Below, in pieces: positions 17,451 to 26,963 of a DNA stretch of 64,000 bases; the first letter of the stretch is position 1; each line of letters begins with the position of its first letter. The stretch covers positions 1 to 64,000 of the forward strand of contig UBMU01000016.1 in assembly GCA_900466605.1 (NCBI GenBank), given 5' to 3'. The DNA is from Hyphomicrobiales bacterium (GTDB lineage Bacteria; Pseudomonadota; Alphaproteobacteria; Rhizobiales; Rhizobiaceae). Both the position numbers and the translations under genes were made by a program. The notes below the pieces were generated by a model that was given only the letters and a program-made list of their open reading frames with translations, did no database searches and was not told the origin of the DNA.

Positions 17451-18641
17451 TCAATCCTCCTGCTGACGCTCGCCCTTTCGAAACGGGCTGTGCTCCGTCA
17501 AGATCTCGTTCATGTGCTCGATGTCATAGCGCTCCCGCTCCAGATAGTCGGCAATAGCCCGGCGCAGCCCGGCATGTGCAACGTAATGAGCGGAGTGGGT
17601 TGTCACCGGCAGGTAACCTCGTGCGAGCTTGTGCTCGCCCTGGGCACCGGCTTCGACACGCTTGAGGCCCTTGGCAAGGGCGAAGTCGATCGCCTGATGG
17701 TAGCACACTTCGAAATGCAGGAATGGGTGGTCCTCGATGCAGCCCCAATGACGGCCATAGAGCGTATCGCCGCCGATGAAGTTGATCGCACCGGCTATGT
17801 AGCGACCGTCACGCTTTGCCATCACAAGCAGGATATCGTCCGGCATTCGCTCGCCGATCAGCGAGTAAAACTCGCGCGTCAGGTAGGGTCGTCCCCATTT
17901 CCTACCCCCCGTATCCATATAGAATTCGAAGAACTGGTCCCATATCCGCTCGGTCAGATCGCTGCCCGTCAGCCAATCGATGCTGATACCATTCTCGAGT
18001 GCGGTGCGGCGTTCCTTTCGGAGCGCTTTGCGCTTGCGCGACGCCAGCGTTTCGAGAAACGCGTCGTGATTGGCATAGCCCTCATTGATGAAATGAAACT
18101 GCTGGTCCGTTCTGTGCAGGTACTCTTCGCCCTCGAAGATGCCAATCTCGTCCTTAGGCACGAACGTGATGTGAGCGGAGGATACGCCGAGACGGCGCAC
18201 GACCTCTTTGAGACTCTCGGCGATTGCGTGCTGGATAGGAAGGCGCTGCAAGCCTTCTGTGACAAGCAGGCGTGGACCGGTCGCGGGGGTAAAGGGAATA
18301 GAGCACTGCAGCTTCGGATAGTACCGTCCGCCTGCTCGCTCGAAGGCATCGGCCCAGCCGTGGTCGAAGACATATTCTCCCTGGCTGTGGTTCTTCAGGT
18401 AACCGGGCAGGGCGCCGATGAGTTCGCCCTTGTCCGTTTCCAATAGAAGATGGTGGCCCATCCAGCCGGATTGCGCCGTCGCCGATCCCGATTCCTCGAG
18501 CGAAGACAGGAAAGCGTGTGACACAAAGGGATTGTAGGCGAGCGTGCTGCCTTTTGGGGAAGCCCCGGAAAGCCGAGACCAGCTCTCCGGAGAAATCGCG
18601 GTGAAAGACCGCTCGATGCGGATTGAAAGTTCGTCTGTCAT
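17451..18641 (-). CDS. GNAT/FemAB-like acyltransferase, COG3146 (DUF482) family
   Basis: This 396-residue protein matches the COG3146 family of predicted N-acyltransferases with a double GNAT-like fold. Recognisable stretches are NPFVSHAFLSSLEESG near the N-terminus, KRKALRKERRTALENGI in the middle, and the conserved block GRHWGCIEDHPFLHFEVCYHQ with GAQGEHKLARGY near residues 300-350. The family is widespread in proteobacteria; the acceptor is not established. It lies 53 bases upstream of the HIT gene on the same strand. Confidence 0.82.
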   Translation of the reverse strand: MTDELSIRIERSFTAISPESWSRLSGASPKGSTLAYNPFVSHAFLSSLEESGSATAQSGWMGHHLLLETDKGELIGALPGYLKNHSQGEYVFDHGWADAFERAGGRYYPKLQCSIPFTPATGPRLLVTEGLQRLPIQHAIAESLKEVVRRLGVSSAHITFVPKDEIGIFEGEEYLHRTDQQFHFINEGYANHDAFLETLASRKRKALRKERRTALENGISIDWLTGSDLTERIWDQFFEFYMDTGGRKWGRPYLTREFYSLIGERMPDDILLVMAKRDGRYIAGAINFIGGDTLYGRHWGCIEDHPFLHFEVCYHQAIDFALAKGLKRVEAGAQGEHKLARGYLPVTTHSAHYVAHAGLRRAIADYLERERYDIEHMNEILTEHSPFRKGERQQED

Positions 18642-18719
18642 GGAGCGAATGCGAGACCGTTAGGGAGGAGAATAGGGCTCACCACCAGTCTGCGCATGAT
18701 CTTGTCCAAAAAGCGAGCG

Positions 18720-19439
18720 TCAAACCGAAACGCGCGGATCGAAACCTTCGAATGTCATCTGGTCGGCATTCTCGAAGGTGTACTTGCGCCCCTTTTCATC
18801 GCGCACGGTCCAGGTGATGACAATGATCCCCTTTTCGCGTTGTGCAGTTATGAAGGGGTTCGGCAGGTCGGCGAAGAAGTAGGAAATGAAGTCGAGGCCG
18901 AGTTCCATAGCTTTTTCATGCACTTCGAACTCTTCCGGTTTGTTTCCGCCCGCCGTCAGCCCAAGCGGGTAGGGAGCGTTAAGCGCCTTCAAGTCTCGAA
19001 GCAGCCAATGGTCAAAGCTCATGAGGGCTACCTTGCCTTCGTAGCCTTCAAGCACTTCGAGTACGGCTTCGGCGAATCCCTCGTCGTCCGCCTCGCGGCC
19101 CTTCAGCTCGATAACCAAGGGAACCTGACCTTTTACCAGATCCAGAAGCTGCCGCAGCGTCGGAATCTTGTCTGTCGTCCCGCCGATAGAGATTAGGCCG
19201 AGTTCTCGTGACGTACGCTCTCGCACATCTCCCTTGAGATTGCACAGGCGCTCTAGGTCCTCGTCGTGGAAGACAACAGGCACGCCATCGGAAGCATAGT
19301 GCAGGTCGCACTCGATCGCGAAGCCTGCATCGACGGCGCGCGAAAAGGCGGAAAGCGTGTTTTCCCATACCGCCTTGTTGAGGTCATGGTAGCCGCGGTG
19401 GGCGACCGGCTGTTCCTTGAGCCATGCAACTGAGGTCAT
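18720..19439 (-). CDS. Glycerophosphodiester phosphodiesterase family protein
   Basis: This 239-residue TIM-barrel protein hydrolyses glycerophosphodiesters. Family motifs are HRGYHDLNKAVWENTLSAF (HRG and EN), IECDLHYASDGVPVVFHDE (metal site E, D and H) and the later VPLVIELKG. There is no signal peptide, so it is probably cytoplasmic. Its ATG overlaps the ridA stop codon (TGATG), so translation is coupled to ridA. Confidence 0.92.
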   Translation of the reverse strand: MTSVAWLKEQPVAHRGYHDLNKAVWENTLSAFSRAVDAGFAIECDLHYASDGVPVVFHDEDLERLCNLKGDVRERTSRELGLISIGGTTDKIPTLRQLLDLVKGQVPLVIELKGREADDEGFAEAVLEVLEGYEGKVALMSFDHWLLRDLKALNAPYPLGLTAGGNKPEEFEVHEKAMELGLDFISYFFADLPNPFITAQREKGIIVITWTVRDEKGRKYTFENADQMTFEGFDPRVSV

Positions 19440-19906
19440 CAGGCAATTTCCACGATCGCATCGATTTCGACGGCGGCATTCATCGGCAGGGCGGCCATAC
19501 CGACGGCGGCGCGCGCATGCTTCCCGGCCTCGCCGAGGACGCCAGCAATCAGATTGGAGGCGCCGTTGATGACCAGGTGCTGTTCAACGAAATCGGGCGT
19601 CGAGGCCACAAAGCCATTGAGCTTGATGACGCGCTTGATGCGGCCAAGGTCGCCGCCGAGGGCGGCGCGTGCCTGCGCGAGGATATTGATGGCGCAGAGC
19701 TCAGCCGCACGCTGGCCGGTTGCGACGTCGACATCCTTACCCAGGTGACCGAGCACGGCGATCTTTCCCCCCTCAAGCGGCAGTTGCCCGGAAATGTAGA
19801 GAAGGTTCCCGCTGATGACGTAGGGAACGTAATTTGCAGCCGGTGCCGCAGCCTCTGGTAGGGATATCCCCATTTCTTTCAGGCGCACAGCGATTTGATC
19901 GGACAT
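19439..19906 (-). CDS. RidA/YjgF family protein
   Basis: This 155-residue protein belongs to the RidA superfamily, whose archetype hydrolyses reactive enamine/imine intermediates. It has NYVPYVISGNLLYISGQLPLEGGKI, the central NILAQARAALGGDLGRIKRVIKLNGFV and LPMNAAVEIDAIVEIA at the end. The Arg of the canonical RidA active site (CxxR context) is not obvious, which points to a related subgroup rather than RidA itself. The start at 19906 has GGAGAGGAAA upstream; an ATG at 19930 is less likely. It is translationally coupled to the GDPD gene. Confidence 0.88.
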   Translation of the reverse strand: MSDQIAVRLKEMGISLPEAAAPAANYVPYVISGNLLYISGQLPLEGGKIAVLGHLGKDVDVATGQRAAELCAINILAQARAALGGDLGRIKRVIKLNGFVASTPDFVEQHLVINGASNLIAGVLGEAGKHARAAVGMAALPMNAAVEIDAIVEIA

Positions 19907-20043
19907 TTTCCTCTCCGCTTTTGTTGTCAATAGTTCTAAAATTATGCATCAAGGCTTGGAATCTAGATTGTGACATTTTCGAGCCTCGATTTGGCCGAAA
20001 GCGTTCTTATAACATTGCAGGCGAGTCCAACAGGAGATTGTCA

Positions 20044-20880
20044 ATGTTCCGATCGAGTCTTGCCGCACTTCTTCTGGCGAGCGTTTCGACGACCGTCTAT
20101 GCGGCCGCGCCAGTAACGAGTGCAGCGATTGCGACCGGTCTTGTCGCTCATCGGGCGGTCTATGATCTGGAATTGAAGGACGCCTCAGAGCGCTCCGGCA
20201 TTTCAGGCATGTCAGGCCGCATGGTTTATGAGTTCGACGGCAACTACTGCACGGGCTTCACCACCAATTTTCGCTTCGTCACGCAGATCGATACGGGCGA
20301 CGCCGTCCGCGTCAGTGACCAGCAGACCAAGACCTTCGAGAACCTCAAGGATCGCAGGTTCACCTTCGACACCAAATCCTTTACCGACGACCAGCTCGAC
20401 AAGGAGGTCAACGGTGCCGCGCAGGACCAGGCTGAAGGCGTCAAGGTTGCCTTGACTCAGCCGACCAGCAAGGAGCTGCAGCTCGCTGCGAGCCGGTTCC
20501 CGACCGAACATATGTTGGACGTGATCCAGAATGCCAAGGCGGGCAAACGTCTGTTCGAGGCGCGCGTCTTCGATGGTTCGGATGATGGGGACAAGGCGTT
20601 GGCGACGACGACCGTCGTCGGCAAGCAGGTCGCTCCGGCCGTCGATGAGGCCGATGCCGGCAATGCCGGCGCCTTCTCGAAGGCGGCCTTCTGGCCGGTC
20701 ACGATCTCGTATTTCAATGAGAATACCAAGACGGACACTTTGCCTGTCTACCGCATGTCGTTCAAGCTCTACGAAAACGGCATTACCCGCGATCTGACGA
20801 TGGACTATGGCGACTTCGTGCTCAGCGGCAGGCTTGCGAAACTCGAACTGCTTGATAGCAAATCGACGGCCTGCAAATAA
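20044..20880 (+). CDS. eipB: Cell envelope integrity protein EipB (DUF1849)
   Basis: This 278-residue periplasmic protein has a signal peptide (MFRSSLAALLLASVSTTVYA) and then the DUF1849 fold, described in Brucella as a beta-spiral needed for envelope integrity. Marks include LVAHRAVYDLELKDASERSG, GRMVYEFDG and the two conserved cysteines that form a disulfide in the family (NYCTGF and the terminal STACK). AGGAG lies upstream of the ATG. It is divergent from ridA and upstream of the pentapeptide-repeat gene. Confidence 0.88.
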   Translation: MFRSSLAALLLASVSTTVYAAAPVTSAAIATGLVAHRAVYDLELKDASERSGISGMSGRMVYEFDGNYCTGFTTNFRFVTQIDTGDAVRVSDQQTKTFENLKDRRFTFDTKSFTDDQLDKEVNGAAQDQAEGVKVALTQPTSKELQLAASRFPTEHMLDVIQNAKAGKRLFEARVFDGSDDGDKALATTTVVGKQVAPAVDEADAGNAGAFSKAAFWPVTISYFNENTKTDTLPVYRMSFKLYENGITRDLTMDYGDFVLSGRLAKLELLDSKSTACK

Positions 20881-20985
20881 TCGTCGCAGATGCTCGGCAG
20901 GGCGATTGTCGGTATGTCGAAGTAGACCCTCTCTATGCTAGTAATTCGAAAGGCGCGCTGATTTGCGTGCAAGAATCGGATCGGA

Positions 20986-21714
20986 GTGAGGATCTTGGCG
21001 ATACGGCATGGTGTATTGAGTGGTGGGCTCGCCGAAATCTCGGCTGGATTTGTTGCGCTGACATTGTTTGCCGGCACTCCAGCCCAGGCGGCCTCGGATT
21101 GCGGCAGCACGCCGGTGGCAGGAATCAATTGGAGCGAGTGCACCAAGAAGAATCTCATGTTGCAGGGCAACGACTTCCAAGGTGCTAACCTTGCGGACGC
21201 CGATCTCAGCCTGACCAATCTCAGCGGCACCAACTTGACTTCGGCGAATCTCGAGAAGGCGACACTGGTGCGCGCCTGGTTCACTGGTGCGCAGGCTGGC
21301 AAGGCGAACTTCTCGAAGATCGAGGCCTATCGATCCGGCTTCGAGAACGTTTTCGCAGAAGGTGCGTCGTTCGCCGGCGCTGAGCTCCAGCGATCCAATT
21401 TCAATGGCGCAAAGCTCAGTGGCGCAAACTTCGAGAAAGCCGAACTAGGTCGCTCAACGTTCGCCAATGCCGTTCTCACAGGCACGAACTTCTCTCTTGC
21501 CAATCTCTCGCGCGCCGACCTCAGCAAGGCAACATTGGAAGGGCCGGTGGCATTCGATCGCGCCTTCATGTTTCTGACGCGAATCGAAGGGCTTGATTTG
21601 TCTGCCGCGACTGGTCTCGAGCAGGCTCAGGTTGATCTTGCTTGCGGGGATGCGAACACGAAGTTGCCCTCCGGCCTCTCGGCACCGGCAAACTGGCCCT
21701 GCGAGTCCGATTGA
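20986..21714 (+). CDS. Exported pentapeptide-repeat protein
   Basis: This 242-residue protein starts with a long signal peptide (to about residue 35, ending GTPAQA). About 20 pentapeptide repeats of A(N/D)LxX type follow, for example ANLADADLSLTNLSGTNLTSANLEKATL split over residues 67-95, giving a right-handed beta-helix. Four cysteines flank the helix (SDCGS and SECTK before, LACGD and WPCESD after) and could form disulfides in the periplasm. Function is unknown. The start is GTG at 20986; a TTG at 20995 is an alternative. Confidence 0.8.
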   Translation: MRILAIRHGVLSGGLAEISAGFVALTLFAGTPAQAASDCGSTPVAGINWSECTKKNLMLQGNDFQGANLADADLSLTNLSGTNLTSANLEKATLVRAWFTGAQAGKANFSKIEAYRSGFENVFAEGASFAGAELQRSNFNGAKLSGANFEKAELGRSTFANAVLTGTNFSLANLSRADLSKATLEGPVAFDRAFMFLTRIEGLDLSAATGLEQAQVDLACGDANTKLPSGLSAPANWPCESD

Positions 21715-21793
21715 TAGGGCGGTGTGACCCGAACGCAGGGGCGGCACTATCGGCCTTCCACCGGCTCTGAATGTCGCTTTTTTCGAGGGAAGC

Positions 21794-21822
21794 CTTGATT
21801 TTCCGGTTAAGGAAAGGTATGG
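21794..21822 (+). promoter_or_regulatory. Predicted promoter of rpsB-tsf
   Basis: TTGATT (21794-21799) and TATGGC (21817-21822) are 17 bases apart. This gives a leader of about 120 bases before rpsB. Confidence 0.45.
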
Positions 21823-21887
21823 CCACCCGCATTCCACACGTAAGGCATGGGATTGTCCGGGAGAAATCCGGATCGTTCCGCCCGGTG

Positions 21888-21906
21888 GCGTCCTCGAAGA
21901 GGATGC
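21888..21906 (+). promoter_or_regulatory. Hairpin in the rpsB leader
   Basis: GCGTCCTC pairs with GAGGATGC (8 bp with one G-T pair) around a GAA loop, 42 bases before the rpsB start. It could take part in autogenous control by S2 (inference). Confidence 0.45.
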
Positions 21907-21948
21907 TGTTCGCCTTGCGGAGGTTCAACCGGAAAAGGATAACAAGGC

Positions 21949-22716
21949 ATGGCATTGCCCGATTTTTCTATGCGCCAGCTCCTCGAAGCAGGCGTCCACT
22001 TCGGCCACCAGACGCACCGCTGGAACCCGAAGATGAAGCCGTACATTTTCGGCGATCGTAACAACATCCACATCATCGACCTCGCTCAGACCGTTCCGAT
22101 GCTGTCGCGCGCCCTGCAGGTTGTCTCCGACACCGTTGCTCGTGGCGGCCGCGTACTGTTCGTCGGCACCAAGCGTCAGGCTTCCGAGCTGATCGCTGAC
22201 TCGGCCAAGCGTTCCGCTCAGTACTATGTCAACTCGCGTTGGCTCGGCGGCATGATGACCAACTGGAAGACGATCTCCAACTCGATCCAGCGTCTGCGTA
22301 AGCTCGACGAGATCCTCGGTTCCGAGCAGTCCGGCTACTCCAAGAAAGAGCGCCTGACCCTCGAGCGCGAGCGCGAAAAGCTCGACAAGGCTCTCGGTGG
22401 TATCAAGGACATGGGCGGCACGCCGGACCTGATGTTCATCATCGACACCAACAAGGAAAAGATCGCGATCGACGAAGCCAAGCGCCTCGGCATCCCGGTT
22501 GTCGCAATCATCGACTCGAACTGCGATCCTGATCTGATCGACTACCCGATCCCGGGCAACGACGACGCTTCGCGCGCCATCGCTCTCTACTGCGACCTGA
22601 TCGCACGCGCTGCCATCGACGGCATCGCTCGCCAGCAGAGCTCGTCGGGCCGCGACCTCGGCGCATCGATCGAAGCTCTGGTTGAGCCTGCGCTCGAAGG
22701 CGAAGCCGAAGCCTGA
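21949..22716 (+). CDS. rpsB: 30S ribosomal protein S2
   Basis: S2 binds late to the 30S subunit and is needed for S1 attachment. The 255-residue protein is full length, with [28 protein letters not shown] at the start (split over residues 6-33), [11 protein letters not shown] and [22 protein letters not shown] 14-residue acidic tail ends EGEAEA. It is the first gene of the translation/envelope block. Codon use is strongly biased, as expected for a highly expressed gene. Confidence 0.98.
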   Translation: MALPDFSMRQLLEAGVHFGHQTHRWNPKMKPYIFGDRNNIHIIDLAQTVPMLSRALQVVSDTVARGGRVLFVGTKRQASELIADSAKRSAQYYVNSRWLGGMMTNWKTISNSIQRLRKLDEILGSEQSGYSKKERLTLEREREKLDKALGGIKDMGGTPDLMFIIDTNKEKIAIDEAKRLGIPVVAIIDSNCDPDLIDYPIPGNDDASRAIALYCDLIARAAIDGIARQQSSSGRDLGASIEALVEPALEGEAEA

Positions 22717-22722
22717 TAAAAG

Positions 22723-22838
22723 AAGCAGGCGGGCCGAATGGCCCGTCATGCTTTCCAGAGATTGGGAAAAGGCCGCTCGCGACTTTCTAAAGTTCGGCGG
22801 CCTTGACCGTTTCAGGCGAGGGCGATCAGTCTCTCGCC
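22723..22838 (+). promoter_or_regulatory. Three stem-loops in the rpsB-tsf spacer
   Basis: Three hairpins follow the rpsB stop: CGGGCC with GGCCCG (22729-22745, inside a longer imperfect stem), AAGGCCGC (22769-22776) with GCGGCCTT (22797-22804), and GGCGAG (22815-22820) with CTCGCC (22833-22838) followed by ATTTGAGTTT. None has a strong T-run. They may attenuate read-through or stabilise the rpsB message. Confidence 0.55.
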
Positions 22839-22958
22839 ATTTGAGTTTCGTATGAGGCGTCTTTCATCACGCTGTCATACATACAGGTACATTTCGTGCC
22901 TCAATCCGGTGTCGCACCGCCTTTGCGGGCCACCGTTTGAACCGACAAGAGGAAGCTT

Positions 22959-23885
22959 ATGACCGAGATTACGGCTGCACTGGTAAAGGAACTGCGCGAG
23001 AAGTCCGGCGCAGGAATGATGGACTGCAAGAAGGCGCTGCTCGAAAACAACGGCGACATCGAAGCGTCGATCGACTGGCTGCGCGCGAAGGGCATCTCCA
23101 AGGCCGACAAGAAGGCTGGTCGCGCCGCTGCTGAAGGCCTGATCGCCATCGCTGGCGCTGGCCACAAGGCTGTTGTCGTCGAGCTCAACTCGGAAACCGA
23201 CTTCGTTGCCCGTAACGATGCCTTCCAGGATCTCGTTCGTGGCATTGCCAACGTTGCTCTGTCCACCGACGGCACTGTTGAAGCTATCGCTGCCGCGACC
23301 TACCCGGCATCCGGCAAGCCGGTCGCGGACACCATCAAGGACGCGATTGCAACCATCGGCGAAAACATGACGCTCCGTCGCGCTGCCAAGCTCGAAGTCG
23401 AGCACGGCGTTGTCGCGACCTACATCCACAACGCTGCCGGCGACGGCATCGGCAAGCTCGGCGTTCTCGTTGCCCTGAAGTCGGAAGGCGACAAGGCCGT
23501 CCTGACCTCGATCGGCCGCCAGGTTGCCATGCACATCGCTGCGACTAACCCGCTCGCTATCCGCGCCGAAGAAGTCGATGCTGCTGTCGCTGAGCGCGAA
23601 CGCAACGTCTTCATCGAGCAGGCTCGCGAATCCGGCAAGCCGGAAGCCATCATCGAAAAGATGGTCGACGGCCGCATGCGCAAGTTCTTCGAAGAAGTTG
23701 CTCTTCTTTCGCAGGCCTTCGTCATCAACCCGGACCTGACGGTCGGCGCTGCAGTCCAGGCCGCCGAAAAGGAAGCCGGCGCGAAGATCGAAGTCGTCGG
23801 CATGGCCCGCCTCCTCCTCGGCGAAGGCGTCGAGAAGGAAGAGAGCGACTTCGCTGCTGAAGTGGCTGCTGTCGCCAAGGGCTGA
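22959..23885 (+). CDS. tsf: Elongation factor Ts
   Basis: EF-Ts is the nucleotide exchange factor for EF-Tu. The 308-residue protein has the N-terminal UBA-like segment with the signature [18 protein letters not shown], then the TDFVARND motif that contacts EF-Tu, and the coiled-coil region. GAGGAAGC precedes the start. It follows rpsB after 242 bases. Confidence 0.98.
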   Translation: MTEITAALVKELREKSGAGMMDCKKALLENNGDIEASIDWLRAKGISKADKKAGRAAAEGLIAIAGAGHKAVVVELNSETDFVARNDAFQDLVRGIANVALSTDGTVEAIAAATYPASGKPVADTIKDAIATIGENMTLRRAAKLEVEHGVVATYIHNAAGDGIGKLGVLVALKSEGDKAVLTSIGRQVAMHIAATNPLAIRAEEVDAAVAERERNVFIEQARESGKPEAIIEKMVDGRMRKFFEEVALLSQAFVINPDLTVGAAVQAAEKEAGAKIEVVGMARLLLGEGVEKEESDFAAEVAAVAKG

Positions 23886-23906
23886 TAAAGCTATATATGT
23901 GAAAAC

Positions 23907-23940
23907 CGAAGGGCATCGCGTGACAACGCGGTGCCCTTCG
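23907..23940 (+). terminator. Long hairpin between tsf and pyrH
   Basis: Fourteen bases (23907-23920) pair with 23927-23940 with one G-T pair and a 6-base loop. It begins 21 bases after the tsf stop. Bases after it are TGTATCC rather than a T-run, so partial termination or mRNA protection is more likely than full stop. Confidence 0.6.
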
Positions 23941-23978
23941 TGTATCCGGCAGTCATCGGTCACAAACGAGGAGCCAAG

Positions 23979-24701
23979 ATGTCGTCAGAGCCTGTCTACA
24001 AACGCGTTCTACTCAAGGCTTCCGGCGAAGCCCTCATGGGCAGCCAGGGATTTGGTATCGATGTAGCAGTTGCCGATCGGATCGCGGCTGATATTGCCGA
24101 GGCGCGGCAGATGGGTGTGGAAGTCGGCGTCGTTGTCGGCGGCGGTAACATCTTTCGCGGCGTCGCCGTCGCCTCCAAAGGCGGTGATCGTGTCACCGGC
24201 GACCACATGGGCATGCTTGCAACTGTCATCAATGCTCTGGCGTTGGCGACGTCGCTGCGCAAGTTGAACATTGATACTGTCGTGCTCTCCGCCATTGCCA
24301 TGCCCGAGATCTGTGAGAGCTTTTCGCAGCGCGCCACTCTTTACCACCTGTCGCTCGGCCGCGTCGTGATCTTCGCAGGCGGCACCGGCAACCCGTTCTT
24401 CACGACGGATTCTGCAGCCGCGCTGCGCGCTGCCGAAATGGGAGCGGAAGCGATCTTCAAGGGAACGCAGGTCGATGGTATCTATTCTGCTGATCCGAAA
24501 AAGGACCCTGAAGCGACCCGCTTCGATCATCTGACGCACAAGGAAGTCCTTGATAAGGGATTGGCCGTCATGGACGTCGCAGCGGTGGCGCTCGCACGGG
24601 AAAATTCCATTCCCATCATCGTCTTCTCTATCCACGAGAAGGGTGGTTTTGCTGAAATCCTCAAGGGCGGCGGCCTCAAGACCGTCGTCTCTGATAACTG
24701 A
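23979..24701 (+). CDS. pyrH: UMP kinase
   Basis: PyrH phosphorylates UMP to UDP, in the amino-acid kinase fold. The 240-residue protein shows RVLLKASGEALMG at the start (phosphate-binding Lys), GVVVGGGNIFRG, and the nucleotide/UMP-binding GGTGNPFFTTDSAAALRA. CGAGGAG precedes the ATG at 23979. It is 51 bases upstream of frr. Confidence 0.98.
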   Translation: MSSEPVYKRVLLKASGEALMGSQGFGIDVAVADRIAADIAEARQMGVEVGVVVGGGNIFRGVAVASKGGDRVTGDHMGMLATVINALALATSLRKLNIDTVVLSAIAMPEICESFSQRATLYHLSLGRVVIFAGGTGNPFFTTDSAAALRAAEMGAEAIFKGTQVDGIYSADPKKDPEATRFDHLTHKEVLDKGLAVMDVAAVALARENSIPIIVFSIHEKGGFAEILKGGGLKTVVSDN

Positions 24702-24752
24702 TTGAGTGGCGGCTGGTTTTGCCGCAGCTTCTACCAAGACGGGAGCAATACA

Positions 24753-25313
24753 ATGAGTGAAGGCATCGACATCAAGGAACTGAAGCGCCGCATGGACGGC
24801 GCGATTTCCGCGTTCAAGCACGATATCGCATCGCTGCGCACCGGCCGTGCCTCGGCCAATATTCTCGACCCGGTCACGGTTGATGCCTATGGTTCGCGCG
24901 TGCCGCTGAACCAGGTTGCAAACGTGACCGTCCCAGAGCCGCGTATGCTTGGCATCTCCGTCTGGGATAAGTCGATGGTCAATGCCGTCGATCGTGCGAT
25001 CCGCGAGGCCAACCTCGGGCTCAATCCGATCATCGACGGCCAGAATCTTCGCATTCCGCTGCCGGAACTCAACGAGGAGCGCCGCAAGTCGCTGGTAAAG
25101 GTCGCCCACGACTACGCAGAGAAGAGCAAGGTGGCGATTCGCCATGTCCGTCGTGACGGCATGGACGGCCTTAAGAAAGCCGAAAAGGATGGCGTGATTG
25201 GCCAGGATGAGAGCCGGGCGCAATCAGATCGTGTGCAGAAGATGACTGACGAGACGATTTCTGAGATCGACCGCTTGCTTGGCGAGAAGGAAAAGGAAAT
25301 CATGCAGGTTTAA
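24753..25313 (+). CDS. frr: Ribosome recycling factor
   Basis: RRF splits the post-termination ribosome together with EF-G. The 186-residue protein is the usual length, with [25 protein letters not shown] (over residues 8-32), the hinge [15 protein letters not shown] and the C-terminal helix [21 protein letters not shown] precedes the ATG. It lies between pyrH and uppS; dxr, found here in E. coli, is absent. Confidence 0.98.
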   Translation: MSEGIDIKELKRRMDGAISAFKHDIASLRTGRASANILDPVTVDAYGSRVPLNQVANVTVPEPRMLGISVWDKSMVNAVDRAIREANLGLNPIIDGQNLRIPLPELNEERRKSLVKVAHDYAEKSKVAIRHVRRDGMDGLKKAEKDGVIGQDESRAQSDRVQKMTDETISEIDRLLGEKEKEIMQV

Positions 25314-25355
25314 GGCGCGCTGCGGTTGCGCCTCGCTGCAAGAACCGGACGGGAA

Positions 25356-26102
25356 ATGTCGGAACGAACATTTTTGACTGTGCCAGAACACGTTGCCATT
25401 ATCATGGATGGCAACGGCCGATGGGCAAAGCAGCGCGGATTGCCGCGGACGATGGGCCATCGGAAGGGCGTTGACGCCGTTCGCGAAGCCGTGCGTGTGG
25501 CAGGCGATGTGGGGATAAAATACCTCACTCTTTTCGCGTTCTCCTCGGAAAACTGGCGCCGTCCGGAAACGGAGGTGTCCGATCTCCTCGGTCTGCTGAA
25601 AGCCTTCATCCGTCGCGACCTGGCCGAGCTTCATCGCAAGAACGTGCGCGTGAAAGTGATTGGGGACCGTCTCAGCCTCAAGAGCGATATCCTCGATCTT
25701 CTTGTGGATGCAGAAGAAACGACAAAGTCGAACACTGCACTTACTCTCGTTATCGCCTTCAACTATGGTTCGCGCGACGAGATCGCTCGTGCGATGTCGA
25801 GCCTTGCGCGCGACGTCGAGGCCGGGCGACTGAGAGCGCAGGACATTTCTCCGGCCTTGATTAATGCGCGCCTCGACACAGCGGGAATTCCAGATCCCGA
25901 CCTGATCATCCGTACGAGCGGCGAAGAACGCCTGTCCAATTTCCTGCTCTGGCAAGCCGCTTACTCCGAGTTCATTTTCGTTCGGGAGTATTGGCCTGAC
26001 TTCAGCCGGGAGATCTTCTATTCCGCATTGGAGACCTTTGCGACGCGCGACCGTCGTTTTGGCGGGTTGGTGGCGCAGACGGCTGCGGCAGTGGGCACCT
26101 GA
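25356..26102 (+). CDS. uppS: Undecaprenyl diphosphate synthase
   Basis: UppS makes the C55 lipid carrier for peptidoglycan and O-antigen synthesis. The 248-residue protein has the catalytic [20 protein letters not shown] (Asp of MDGNGRWA), the [11 protein letters not shown] motif, and the C-terminal [20 protein letters not shown] block. Its stop codon shares one base with the cdsA start (TGATG). Confidence 0.97.
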   Translation: MSERTFLTVPEHVAIIMDGNGRWAKQRGLPRTMGHRKGVDAVREAVRVAGDVGIKYLTLFAFSSENWRRPETEVSDLLGLLKAFIRRDLAELHRKNVRVKVIGDRLSLKSDILDLLVDAEETTKSNTALTLVIAFNYGSRDEIARAMSSLARDVEAGRLRAQDISPALINARLDTAGIPDPDLIIRTSGEERLSNFLLWQAAYSEFIFVREYWPDFSREIFYSALETFATRDRRFGGLVAQTAAAVGT

Positions 26103-26935
26103 TGCAGCAGGAGCTGAAACTACGCATTGTCTCCGGAGTGATTCTTGCCGTCGTTGTTCTGGTTGCCACCTGGTACGGCGGCGTGGCTTTCAGTCTGCTG
26201 TCCGCATTGATCGGGCTGTTGATCTATTATGAATGGTCGACGATCACCCGGTTGGCGAAGGATCAGCCGGTCGCCAACGCCATCGGTTGGCTGGGGCAGG
26301 TGGGGATCGCGGTCGCCGTGGTTGCCGGCGCCTTGGGTTATTCGCTGCTTCTTTTATCGCTGTTCTTCCTGATTGCTGTCGGTTTCGTGCTTGTCTCGGG
26401 AGCGTCTCGGTGGTTTCCCTCGGGTATCGTTTACGCTGGTCTTACCGGGATCGCACTCTCGAGTATTCGCGGCGCGGACAGCGTCGGGCTGTTTGCGATG
26501 CTGTTCGTATTCGCAGTCGTGTGGGCGACCGACATTCTTGCATATTTTGTCGGACGCGCGATCGGTGGCCCGAAGCTGGCGCCGAAGATATCGCCCGGAA
26601 AGACATGGTCCGGCGCAATTGGTGGCGCAGTCTCTGCGGTCATTGCAGGCAGCCTGGTTGCTTATATAGTCTTTCCGCAAAGCATCTTGCTGGCGGCACC
26701 AATCGCGCTCATCCTGTCGGTATGCAGCCAGGCCGGCGATCTCTTCGAATCCTTCATCAAACGCCGCTTCGGCGTGAAGGACTCGAGCCGCCTGATCCCT
26801 GGGCACGGAGGCGTTATGGACCGTGTCGACGGGCTCATTTTTGCCTGCTTTGCGGCGTTCTTGCTAGCAGGGCTTTTTTCGCTGATAAAGGGCGGTGAAA
26901 TGACGTCGTTCGGTGCAGCCCTGTTCGGCGTTTAA
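26102..26935 (+). CDS. cdsA: Phosphatidate cytidylyltransferase
   Basis: CdsA makes CDP-diacylglycerol, the precursor of all phospholipids. The 277-residue membrane protein has about eight hydrophobic segments and the C-terminal signature beginning SQAGDLFESFIKRRFGVKDSS (residues about 211-231), followed by LIPGHGGVMDRVDGL. It is translationally coupled to uppS and followed by rseP after 28 bases. Confidence 0.97.
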   Translation: MQQELKLRIVSGVILAVVVLVATWYGGVAFSLLSALIGLLIYYEWSTITRLAKDQPVANAIGWLGQVGIAVAVVAGALGYSLLLLSLFFLIAVGFVLVSGASRWFPSGIVYAGLTGIALSSIRGADSVGLFAMLFVFAVVWATDILAYFVGRAIGGPKLAPKISPGKTWSGAIGGAVSAVIAGSLVAYIVFPQSILLAAPIALILSVCSQAGDLFESFIKRRFGVKDSSRLIPGHGGVMDRVDGLIFACFAAFLLAGLFSLIKGGEMTSFGAALFGV

Positions 26936-26963
26936 TGTCTGCAAAGGCTGGCGGAAAGATCAG

